Position numbers and translations under genes: made by a program. A stretch of 6,023 bases of DNA from an uncultured Collinsella sp. (GTDB lineage Bacteria > Actinomycetota > Coriobacteriia > Coriobacteriales > Coriobacteriaceae): positions 1 to 6,023 of the forward strand of contig URMO01000098.1 in the NCBI GenBank assembly GCA_900549085.1, read 5' to 3'. Shown one piece after another: positions 1-4,994 of this stretch. The notes under the pieces were generated by a model. The model did no database searches, was not told where the DNA came from, and saw only the letters and a list, made by a program, of their open reading frames with translations. Position 1 is the first letter of the stretch. Each line of letters begins with the position of its first letter.

Positions 1-62
1 AGCGATTACTCGTTAACATACAGATAGCATGATTGTGTTCATTATTTTCCACACCTAAAATG

Positions 63-102
63 AAACGCCGTTTGTGACAGTACTCACAAACGGCGTTTTT
101 TG
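63..102. terminator. Strong hairpin terminator, probably bidirectional, downstream of nhaA
   Basis: A perfect 15-bp inverted repeat (63-77 with 84-98) has a 6-nt loop and is followed on the plus strand by a run of six T (96-101, partly in the stem). Read on the minus strand, the stem runs into TTTCATTTTA, also U-rich. It lies about 90 nt beyond the nhaA stop codon, with no other terminator between, so it most likely ends nhaA transcription. It could equally end a plus-strand gene entering from the left. Bases 1-62 show no gene that I can support. Confidence 0.85.
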
Positions 103-191
103 ACCACGGGGGTGTCTGGCAGGCGGCAAGCACCGCCCGAATCCGCATTTTGAACGCGCCCGAATCGGTTCTGGAGCCGGTTTTCGCGCTC

Positions 192-1550
192 TTACTCGTC
201 CTTGGGCGCGGGATGCTTGCAGATCACACTCATGTAGATCATGCCAAGTACGGCCGCGGTAACAGAGCCGGCGAGAATAGCGGCCTTGGCGGCCAGAACC
301 TCAAACTGGGCCGTCGGGAAGGCGAGGCCGCTAATGAGAATCGACATCGTAAAGCCGATGCCGCCCAGAATGCCCACGCCGGCAATCATGTGCCAGTTAA
401 CGTTATGCGGCAGCTCGGAGATCTTGAGCTTGACCAGGGCAAACGTCATGCCAAAGATACCGATCGGCTTACCCAGCAGCATGCCAAAGTACACGCCGAG
501 CGTCACCGGGTCGGTGAGCAGCGTGCTCATGTCCACGCCCACCAGGCGAACCTGCGCGTTGACAAACGCAAAGATCGGCAGGATCACAAAGTTAACCGGC
601 GTGGAGATCAGACGCTCCATGCGGATGAGCGGCGGGGTCACGCGGTGCATGACGCGCTCGACCTTGGTGGTCGAGACGGTAAAGTCATGCTGGCCCAAGA
701 TGTGCGCCTCGTCGTCGTAGCGGTCGTCGAGCAGCGGCAGGCACTCGCCCAACCAATCGGTGAGGCTATCGAGCTTGACGCCGCACTTGGCCGGGATGGT
801 AAAGGCCAAGATGACGCCAGCAAGCGTGGCATGTACGCCGCTCTTGAACATGCAGAACCACAGCAGCAGGCCCAGCACCGAATACGGGGCGAGACGGTAG
901 TGCTGCGTCTTGTTGAGCCACACGAGCGCGCAGGTCACAAGCGCGGCGGCGCCCAACCAAAACGGATTGGGGCTCTGACCGTAGAAGATGGCGATGGCGG
1001 CGATGGAAATGAGGTCGTCGGCGATGGCGAGCGTCGAGAAGAACACGCGCACGCCGTTGGGCACGCGATTGCCCAAAAGCGACAGCACGCCCAGCGCAAA
1101 GGCAATATCGGTTGCCATGGGGATGGCCCAGCCGTTGTGCGCGCCGGCATGGTTAAAGATCAGATAGATGCAGGCGGGAACGACGACGCCGCCCACGGCC
1201 GCCAGCATGGGAAGCATAGCCTGGCGCGGGTTTTTGAGCTCGCCGACCGTCATCTCATACTTGAGCTCAATGCCCACCAGCAAAAAGAAAATCGCCATGA
1301 GGAAGTCGTTGACGAATAGCTCAACGGTGAGACCGGCCGTAAGGTTGCCCAGACCCACATACAGCGGGGTCTCCAAAAAGTGATGGATGGCCTCGTAGGC
1401 ATCGGTATTGGCGCAAATGACGGCGGCGATGGCGGCGAAGACCATGACGGCGGCAGAAATCGTGCCGTTCTCGGTGATGCGCTCCCAGATGTCGTGGCGT
1501 TCAAAGCGCTTGCGCTCGCGAACGTTGAACAGCTGCTCAGTTGCTGCCAT
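192..1550 (-). CDS. nhaA: Na+/H+ antiporter NhaA
   Basis: An integral membrane antiporter of 452 residues. The NhaA family exports Na+ (or Li+) in exchange for incoming protons, for sodium and alkaline-pH tolerance. The family core is clear: PMATDIAFALG with Asp148, LAIADDL with the paired Asp178-Asp179 equivalent to the ion-binding Asp163-Asp164 of E. coli NhaA, GKPIGI with Lys361 (matching the E. coli Lys300 region), and GGIGFTMSI near 396-404. Hydrophobic segments recur from about residue 31 to 445. It is longer than E. coli NhaA (388 aa), mainly because of a charged hydrophilic loop at about 255-312. The N-terminus is a charged cytoplasmic-looking stretch of about 28 residues. The ATG has a good AAAGGAG site (1557-1563) six bases upstream. 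It is separated from ppaC upstream by a terminator, so it is probably transcribed alone. Confidence 0.96.
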   Translation of the reverse strand: MAATEQLFNVRERKRFERHDIWERITENGTISAAVMVFAAIAAVICANTDAYEAIHHFLETPLYVGLGNLTAGLTVELFVNDFLMAIFFLLVGIELKYEMTVGELKNPRQAMLPMLAAVGGVVVPACIYLIFNHAGAHNGWAIPMATDIAFALGVLSLLGNRVPNGVRVFFSTLAIADDLISIAAIAIFYGQSPNPFWLGAAALVTCALVWLNKTQHYRLAPYSVLGLLLWFCMFKSGVHATLAGVILAFTIPAKCGVKLDSLTDWLGECLPLLDDRYDDEAHILGQHDFTVSTTKVERVMHRVTPPLIRMERLISTPVNFVILPIFAFVNAQVRLVGVDMSTLLTDPVTLGVYFGMLLGKPIGIFGMTFALVKLKISELPHNVNWHMIAGVGILGGIGFTMSILISGLAFPTAQFEVLAAKAAILAGSVTAAVLGMIYMSVICKHPAPKDE

Positions 1551-1564
1551 GGGCGGCTCCTTTC

Positions 1565-1580
1565 ACGGGATGGCTCCCGT
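1565..1580 (-). other. Small hairpin next to the nhaA ribosome binding site
   Basis: A 6-bp stem (ACGGGA at 1565-1570 with TCCCGT at 1575-1580) with a 4-nt loop ends one base before the AAAGGAG site of nhaA (1557-1563). In the transcript it sits between the leader terminator hairpin and the ribosome binding site. It does not itself sequester the site. It could help keep the site open or be incidental in GC-rich DNA. Confidence 0.4.
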
Positions 1581-1583
1581 CTT

Positions 1584-1620
1584 AAAAAAGCACGGCCCGC
1601 CCAAGTGGCGGCGCCGCGCT
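1584..1620 (-). terminator. Terminator-shaped hairpin in the nhaA leader (candidate attenuator)
   Basis: On the minus strand an 8-bp outer helix (1613-1620 with 1589-1596, one G-U pair), a one-base bulge (1612) and a 5-bp GC helix (1607-1611 with 1597-1601) enclose a 5-nt loop. A run of six T follows at 1589-1584. This is the textbook form of an intrinsic terminator. ppaC already has its own terminator at 1759-1798, and the nhaA start is only 33 nt further on. The hairpin therefore most likely lies inside the nhaA leader and may control read-through. Confidence 0.65.
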
Positions 1621-1758
1621 CTAACGTATTACGCTTGCATCTAGCCTACCCTGCACGACAAGCACGCAGGCGTGGCCGAAAAGCGGAACCACAGGTTGAA
1701 CATTATTTGCTCAACGGCACGGGCACGCCTGTCCAAGAGACGACGCGGCGACGTGCAC
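1621..1758 (-). promoter_or_regulatory. nhaA promoter/leader region
   Basis: These 138 bp between the ppaC terminator and the leader terminator must contain the nhaA promoter if nhaA is transcribed separately. The best -10 match is AATAAT on the minus strand (1702-1707), but I see no good -35 at the right distance. Downstream of it the transcript could fold into two hairpins: 1672-1677 with 1687-1692 (6 bp, two G-U pairs) and 1650-1657 with 1663-1670 (8 bp, two G-U pairs, 5-nt loop). I do not recognise a known riboswitch class here. Confidence 0.35.
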
Positions 1759-1798
1759 AAAAAACGACCGGAGCGCGGGGCGTCCGCGATCCGGTCGT
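1759..1798 (-). terminator. Intrinsic terminator of ppaC
   Basis: On the minus strand, the 9-bp stem ACGACCGGA/TCCGGTCGT (1790-1798 with 1764-1772) continues past a mismatch into a 5-bp GC helix with a 5-nt loop. It is followed directly by six T (1764-1759). It starts 19 bases after the ppaC stop codon and should separate ppaC from nhaA. Confidence 0.9.
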
Positions 1799-1817
1799 GG
1801 CGTTTGGTCAACTAAAC

Positions 1818-2741
1818 CTAGCAGGCGGCCATGATGGGGGCAGCGACCTGCTTCTTACGGGAGAGGACGCCCGGCATCCAGACGCCGTCGTGCTCGTCGG
1901 CAATGCCCAGGCCCTTCTGAGCGGCCTCGGTCTCGCCCTCGAGCAGGACCTGCGAGCCCTCCTCCATGATGTCGGTGATGCACAGGACGATGCCGTCGGC
2001 ACCCTTCTCGGCGGCGTAGGCGCGCATGGCCTCGCGAATCTCGTCGATCATGCCGAGCGCGCGGCTCTTGTCGACGGTCTCGTACTGGCCGATGAGCAGC
2101 TTCTTGCCGGCGGGCTCGAACATCTTGATGTCGTTGCCGACCATCTCAGCTGCGGTGAAGGAGCCGGACGGACGGGTGAGGAAGACCTCCATGCCAAACT
2201 TGACCGGGTCGACGCCCACCTGCTCGCCGAGCTTGGCGGCGACGGCGCGGTCGACATCGGTGGTGGTGGGGCTCTTGAGCATGAGCGTGTCGGTCATCAT
2301 GGCCGAGAGCAGCAGCTTGGCCTGGACGTCGGAAAGCTCAACGCCGAGCACGCCGGCGAGCTTGGTGACGATGGTGCAGCTGGAGCCCCAGGGCAGGCAG
2401 ATGTAGTGCAGCGGGCCGGCGGTCTCGAAGTCGCCGATGCGGTGATGATCGACAACGCCAAAGACCGTGGCGTCCTTAAGGCCGGCGACGGACTGGGCAG
2501 ACTCGTTGTGGTCGGTGAGGACGACGAGCTGACCAGCCTCGACGGACTCGATCACGCGGGGCTCGGCGATGCCGGCGTCGGCGAGCAGCTTGGCGGACTC
2601 GGCCGGAAGCTGACCAAGGGCGCAGGCCTCGTAGGTGTTGCCGGCATACTCAACCTGGTTGAGCAGCTGGGACAGGACGACGGCGCTCATGATGGCGTCG
2701 TTATCGGGGTTCTGGTGACCAAAGACAAGAACGTTTGCCAT
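1818..2741 (-). CDS. ppaC: Manganese-dependent inorganic pyrophosphatase (family II, DHH)
   Basis: A cytoplasmic enzyme of 307 residues that hydrolyses pyrophosphate to two phosphates, pulling biosynthetic reactions forward. Length and motif order match family II (B. subtilis PpaC type, about 309 aa). GHQNPDND (8-15) supplies metal ligands His9, Asp13 and Asp15. Asp77 lies in LTDHNE, the DHH triad is 98-100 in VVDHHRIGDFET, and Asp151 is in the DTLMLKSPT segment. The C-terminal substrate-binding signature SRKKQ is at 294-298. There are no CBS domains, so this is the simple, not nucleotide-regulated, form. The usual NPDTD motif reads NPDND here. The ATG has GGAGG (2748-2752) six bases upstream. 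It lies 168 bp downstream of the glucokinase gene on the same strand with no T-run terminator between, so some co-transcription is possible. Confidence 0.96.
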   Translation of the reverse strand: MANVLVFGHQNPDNDAIMSAVVLSQLLNQVEYAGNTYEACALGQLPAESAKLLADAGIAEPRVIESVEAGQLVVLTDHNESAQSVAGLKDATVFGVVDHHRIGDFETAGPLHYICLPWGSSCTIVTKLAGVLGVELSDVQAKLLLSAMMTDTLMLKSPTTTDVDRAVAAKLGEQVGVDPVKFGMEVFLTRPSGSFTAAEMVGNDIKMFEPAGKKLLIGQYETVDKSRALGMIDEIREAMRAYAAEKGADGIVLCITDIMEEGSQVLLEGETEAAQKGLGIADEHDGVWMPGVLSRKKQVAAPIMAAC

Positions 2742-2779
2742 GGATATCCTCCACTTGATATGTGTACTTGGACGTAGCT

Positions 2780-2788
2780 ATGGTAGCA
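2780..2788 (-). promoter_or_regulatory. Candidate extended -10 promoter of ppaC
   Basis: On the minus strand the 9-mer TGCTACCAT fits an extended -10 element (TGN plus TACCAT at 2780-2785). It would start a leader of about 30 nt carrying the GGAGG site of ppaC. No convincing -35 lies 16-18 bases upstream, so this is only the best candidate in the gap. Confidence 0.3.
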
Positions 2789-2857
2789 CGCCGATGCCGA
2801 GCCTTCGCAGACGGAAGGGCCACGGCATATTTTGGGGCGCAGGCACGGGGGCCAAGG

Positions 2858-2908
2858 CTGTCCCTTTTGCACCATGTTGGTGCAATGTAACCTGTCCCCC
2901 TTGCACCA
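2858..2908. repeat. Palindromic repeat unit between glucokinase and ppaC (REP-like)
   Basis: The plus strand carries CTGTCCCTTTTGCACCA (2858-2874) and, 34 bases on, CTGTCCCCCTTGCACCA (2892-2908), identical at 15 of 17 positions. Between them lies TGGTGCAA (2878-2885), an exact reverse complement of the TTGCACCA ends. Two hairpins are therefore possible and exclude each other: 2867-2874 with 2878-2885 (8 bp, 3-nt loop), or 2878-2885 with 2901-2908 (8 bp, 15-nt loop). The unit ends one base before the glucokinase stop codon. It has no T-run, so it is a poor intrinsic terminator. The shape suggests a dispersed extragenic palindrome, but other copies cannot be seen in this window. Confidence 0.6.
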
Positions 2909-2909
2909 G

Positions 2910-3863
2910 CTATTTACCGGCAGCGCGCAGGGCTACGTAGGCAGCACCGATGATGCCGGCGTCGTTTCCGAGCGAAGCGACCTTAATGGGCGTCTCGCGC
3001 GAGGCGGAGAGCGCGTACTGCTTAAAGTGCTCGCGAACCTTGTCGAGGTAAACATCGGCCGAGGCGGAGGCGCCGCCGCCGATGAGGAACATCTCGGGGT
3101 CGACCACGTTGGCGATAAGTGCCAGGGCGCGACCGAGATAGTCGGCCATGGTATCGGCCGCGGCCAGCGCGAGCTTGTCGCCCTCGCGGCAGGCCCGGAA
3201 CACGTCCTTGGAATCTGAGGGGCCAGTGAGTTCGATGGGCTCGACGCCAGCCTTCTTGCACTCGGCAAGGTAGTTGCTCACCACACCGGTGGCGCTGGAA
3301 TACTGCTCCAGGTGGCCATGGCCGCCGCAGCCGCAGGTGCGCTCCTCAGCCGGATTCAGGCACATGTGGCCGATCTCGCCGCCGGCACCCACAACGCCCG
3401 ACACCACGTCGCCGTTGACGATAACGCCGCCGCCCACGCCGGTACCGATGGTGACCATCACCACGTTCTGCACGCCCTTGGCAGAACCGAGCCAGGCCTC
3501 GCCCATGGCAGCGGCGTTGGCATCGTTCTCATACTTAACGACCGCATCGGGGCAGTGCTCTTGAATGGCGACCCTCAGCTCGGGCAGGTTAATGGCAATG
3601 TTGGCCTTGACCTTGGCATCGCCCGACGCCGGGATGGGACACGGAACGGCCAGGCCAATGCCCGCCACAAAGGCACGCGGAATCTGTGCCTTGGCGACCA
3701 CCTGGTCGATAGCCTCGGTCACCGCGGCAAAGCCCGCAGCGTCAACGATAGGAGGCGTGGGCACGCTGGCCTTGGCAAGCAGGTTGCCGTCCTCGTCGAA
3801 CAGGCCCTCCTTAACCGAAGTGCCGCCGACGTCGATGCCGATGTAGTACTGCTTAGGTTCCAT
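2910..3863 (-). CDS. glk: ROK-family glucokinase
   Basis: A cytoplasmic ATP-dependent sugar kinase of 317 residues, best called glucokinase (glucose to glucose-6-phosphate). ROK proteins also include fructo-, manno- and N-acylhexosamine kinases, so the substrate is inferred. Features are the phosphate-binding DVGGT at 11-15, ENDANAAAMGE at 112-122 with catalytic-base Asp114, the second phosphate loop TIGTGVGGG at 138-146, and GGEIGHM at 161-167 with zinc ligand His166. The ROK zinc motif CGCGGHGHLE is at 177-186, where the usual third Cys is His184. There is no N-terminal DNA-binding domain, so it is a kinase and not a ROK repressor. The start chosen (ATG at 3863) begins four residues before the conserved YIGIDVGGT strand and has AAAGG nine bases upstream. 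In-frame upstream starts (3890, 3929) lack a well-placed site. Confidence 0.9.
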   Translation of the reverse strand: MEPKQYYIGIDVGGTSVKEGLFDEDGNLLAKASVPTPPIVDAAGFAAVTEAIDQVVAKAQIPRAFVAGIGLAVPCPIPASGDAKVKANIAINLPELRVAIQEHCPDAVVKYENDANAAAMGEAWLGSAKGVQNVVMVTIGTGVGGGVIVNGDVVSGVVGAGGEIGHMCLNPAEERTCGCGGHGHLEQYSSATGVVSNYLAECKKAGVEPIELTGPSDSKDVFRACREGDKLALAAADTMADYLGRALALIANVVDPEMFLIGGGASASADVYLDKVREHFKQYALSASRETPIKVASLGNDAGIIGAAYVALRAAGK

Positions 3864-3872
3864 GGGAGCCCG

Positions 3873-3879
3873 CCTTTCT
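3873..3879 (-). promoter_or_regulatory. Ribosome binding site that sets the glucokinase start
   Basis: AGAAAGG on the minus strand lies nine bases before the ATG at 3863. The in-frame ATG at 3890 has its nearest purine-rich GGGAG about 16 bases away, which is too far, so the shorter 317-residue protein is preferred. Confidence 0.6.
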
Positions 3880-3916
3880 CGTTTAAACATTGCCTGTATG
3901 GTACCGCTCCCAAGGC

Positions 3917-3957
3917 AAAAACCTACCAAAAAGGACAGGTTTGTTTTGGCAGGTTTT
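3917..3957 (-). terminator. Hairpin plus T-run in the glucokinase leader (candidate attenuator)
   Basis: Read on the minus strand, AAAACCTGCCAAAA (3957-3944) pairs with TTTTGGTAGGTTTT (3931-3918) as a 14-bp stem with one G-U pair, followed by T through 3917. A second arm, AAACCTGTC (3942-3934), can pair with the same 3' arm (GGTAGGTTT, 3927-3919) as a 9-bp stem with two G-U pairs. The two hairpins are mutually exclusive and end at the same T-run. On the plus strand the long stem has an A-C mismatch and a weaker T-run, so the minus-strand reading is favoured. It sits about 55 bases upstream of the glucokinase ATG. Confidence 0.55.
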
Positions 3958-3983
3958 ATCTGGGGAAGCGCAGAGTACGAGAT

Positions 3984-4030
3984 TCGGTTCGCTGGGTGTT
4001 ATATCGGTTCGGCCCCGTCCTCGGACCGAT
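3984..4030. promoter_or_regulatory. Candidate operator: inverted and direct TCGGTTCG-type repeats
   Basis: ATCGGTTCGG (4003-4012) and TCGGACCGAT (4021-4030) form an inverted repeat matching at 8 of 10 positions, with an 8-bp spacer. A further direct copy of the 8-mer TCGGTTCG lies at 3984-3991, exactly 20 bp (about two helical turns) before the one at 4004-4011. The sites cover the proposed glucokinase promoter, as expected for a repressor or activator site. No binding protein can be named. Confidence 0.35.
3998..4003 (-). promoter_or_regulatory. Candidate -10 element of the glucokinase promoter
   Basis: TATAAC on the minus strand matches TATAAT at five of six positions. The hexamer 17 bases upstream is weak (GTCCGA), so activity might need an activator. 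Transcription would begin near 3991, giving a leader of roughly 125 nt that contains the hairpin at 3917-3957. Confidence 0.4.
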
Positions 4031-4151
4031 CATTTCTCAACACGACACTACTCAGATGTTTATCATTTAAAACGCTCTAATTTTTCAAGCGGGGCGACTT
4101 TTAATTTTATCTTTCTCGAACTTTTCAATAAATCAATAGAGATACTTAGGT

Positions 4152-4179
4152 GTTGACTATACTTTCTTTTATACTCAAC
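4152..4179. promoter_or_regulatory. Palindrome in the gntR promoter region (candidate autoregulatory operator)
   Basis: GTTGACTATA (4152-4161) and TATACTCAAC (4170-4179) are reverse complements at 9 of 10 positions, separated by 8 bases. The palindrome ends 20 bases before the gntR ATG. TATACT occurs twice inside it (4158-4163 and 4170-4175), and either could be the -10 box. TTGACT (4153-4158) is only 11 bases from the second TATACT, too close to act as its -35. GntR-family dimers bind such inverted repeats and often control their own genes. That this is the GntR site is inference. Confidence 0.5.
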
Positions 4180-4187
4180 CAAGTTTG

Positions 4188-4195
4188 AAAGGAGG
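4188..4195 (+). promoter_or_regulatory. Ribosome binding site that sets the gntR start
   Basis: AAAGGAGG is a near-perfect anti-16S match, four bases before the ATG at 4200. The alternative in-frame TTG at 4185 overlaps this site and is rejected. Confidence 0.8.
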
Positions 4196-4199
4196 TTCC

Positions 4200-4919
4200 A
4201 TGATTCCCAAATACGAAGCGATAGCTGCAGATATTCGTCGCACTATCGAGGATGGCGCTCTTAAACCGGGCGACAAGCTTCCTACCGTCGTTGAGTTCTG
4301 CAAGCTCTATAACGTTTCCAAAATCACCGTCAAACGAGCTATTGAACAAATCACCGAAGAAGGTCTTATTACCAGCCGGCGTGGATCGGGTACCTACGTT
4401 AAGGACACGGCGGGGCTTCCCGGCCAGGCGTTTTTCCAGGGCAAAAACGACCGTACCCAGGGTTTTTCGTATGAGCATCGCGGGGAGAAGGTGACCTCGG
4501 TGGTCTACGATTTCTCGATCGTTAATCCACCAGCGGACATCGCAGCCCAGCTGGGAATTGCCGAGGATGACTTTGCCTATCACGTCGTGCGCGTGCGTCA
4601 GGCCGATGAGAAGCCCATCGTTATCGAGTACACCTACATGCCCCTCGAGCTGATTCCAGGCCTTAAAAAGAAGGACCTGTACGGATCGGTCTACCGCTTC
4701 ATCCGCGAGCAATGTGGGCTGAAGATTTCGAGCTTCCACCGTACCATTCGCGCCGTGGCAGCAACCGAGGAAGAAGCCGAGCGTCTGGACACCAAACTTG
4801 GCTCTCCCCTGCTCGAGCTCACCCAGATTGGCTTTTTGGACAGCGGCGCCGCCTTTGAGTATTCGATCTCGCGCAACGTTGGCGATCGCTTTGAGTTGCA
4901 CAACGTAACGTTGGCATAG
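4200..4919 (+). CDS. GntR-family transcriptional regulator with UTRA domain (HutC subfamily)
   Basis: A DNA-binding regulator of 239 residues. Residues 1-68 form the GntR winged helix: KYEAIAADIRRTIEDGALKP (4-23), the recognition region NVSKITVKRAI (38-48) and the wing GLITSRRGSGTYV (55-67). Residues from about 88 to 236 form a UTRA effector domain, with the typical RVRQADEKPIVIEYTYMP stretch (131-148) and the ending ISRNVGDRFEL (223-233). HutC-type members usually sense a small metabolite, often a sugar phosphate, and release DNA when bound. The gene lies 75 bp upstream of manA on the same strand and is divergent from a hexose kinase, so local control of hexose use is likely. The exact effector (mannose-6-phosphate or another sugar phosphate) is not readable from sequence. 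The palindrome at 4152-4179 is a plausible operator. Confidence 0.93.
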   Translation: MIPKYEAIAADIRRTIEDGALKPGDKLPTVVEFCKLYNVSKITVKRAIEQITEEGLITSRRGSGTYVKDTAGLPGQAFFQGKNDRTQGFSYEHRGEKVTSVVYDFSIVNPPADIAAQLGIAEDDFAYHVVRVRQADEKPIVIEYTYMPLELIPGLKKKDLYGSVYRFIREQCGLKISSFHRTIRAVAATEEEAERLDTKLGSPLLELTQIGFLDSGAAFEYSISRNVGDRFELHNVTLA

Positions 4920-4925
4920 GTTTTT
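4897..4925 (+). terminator. Weak terminator-like hairpin over the gntR stop codon
   Basis: TGC plus CAACG (4897-4899, 4901-4905, one bulged A) can pair with CGTTG plus GCA (4909-4916) around a 3-nt loop. A run of five T follows at 4921-4925 after four other bases. The gap before the T-run makes it weak. If active, it would lower manA expression relative to gntR. Confidence 0.25.
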
Positions 4926-4932
4926 GTAGTCA

Positions 4933-4973
4933 CGCGGGCGCTCGTTTTGAGCAGTTTTACGCGGCGCCCCGCG
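4933..4973 (+). other. GC-rich hairpin in the gntR-manA spacer
   Basis: CGCGGGCGC (4933-4941) pairs with GCG-CCCGCG (4964-4973, one bulged C at 4967) as a 9-bp helix with a 22-nt loop. No T-run follows. The helix ends 9 bases before the GGGGG ribosome site of manA, so it could mark a processing or stability element in a gntR-manA message. Confidence 0.35.
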
Positions 4974-4982
4974 CAACACAAT

Positions 4983-4987
4983 GGGGG
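4983..4987 (+). promoter_or_regulatory. Ribosome binding site that sets the manA start
   Basis: GGGGG lies seven bases before the ATG at 4995 but only one base before the in-frame ATG at 4989, so 4995 is preferred. The ATG at 4981 is out of frame. The site is weaker than those of the other genes here. Confidence 0.55.
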
Positions 4988-4994
4988 TATGAAT

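Larger units (their letters stand above)
3864..4199. other. Divergent intergenic region between glucokinase and gntR
   Basis: These 336 bp hold no protein gene that I can support. The left half carries the glucokinase ribosome site, leader hairpin, -10 candidate and inverted repeat. The right part, about 4040-4185, is clearly richer in A and T than the rest of the window and contains the gntR promoter region with a palindrome. I see no tRNA, CRISPR or insertion-sequence ends. Confidence 0.7.

Noticed and set aside
134..166. 10-bp direct repeat CGCCCGAATC (134-143 and 157-166) and a 5-bp hairpin at 122-137 downstream of nhaA
   Set aside because: Short, GC-rich and without a T-run or other context. 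Likely chance, and the strong terminator at 63-98 explains the 3' end.
150..1319. Plus-strand open frame of 389 codons opposite nhaA
   Set aside because: The translation is rich in His, Arg, Gly and Asp with no hydrophobic core. The opposite strand encodes a complete NhaA.
192..2741. ppaC and nhaA as one operon
   Set aside because: Same strand, but a strong intrinsic terminator (1759-1798) and a 267-bp gap with a structured leader argue for separate transcription.
1380..2777. Plus-strand open frame of 465 codons across nhaA, the intergenic gap and ppaC
   Set aside because: It is a mirror of the two minus-strand genes, runs through both terminator hairpins of the gap and has a low-complexity Gly/Ala/Asp/Val-rich translation typical of antisense shadows.
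3888..3970. Possible BglG/LicT antiterminator RNA site on the plus strand (GGCAAAAACC next to a hairpin)
   Set aside because: The upstream half needed to fold that RNA site is missing, the hairpin has a mismatch on the plus strand and no PTS gene is nearby.
3975..4000. tRNA-like GGTTCG stretch (T-arm resemblance)
   Set aside because: No acceptor, anticodon or D-arm pairing can be found around it.
3312..4070. Plus-strand open frame running from the glucokinase gene into the divergent region
   Set aside because: Most of it is antisense to the ROK kinase, and the tail only crosses non-coding regulatory DNA. There is no family resemblance.
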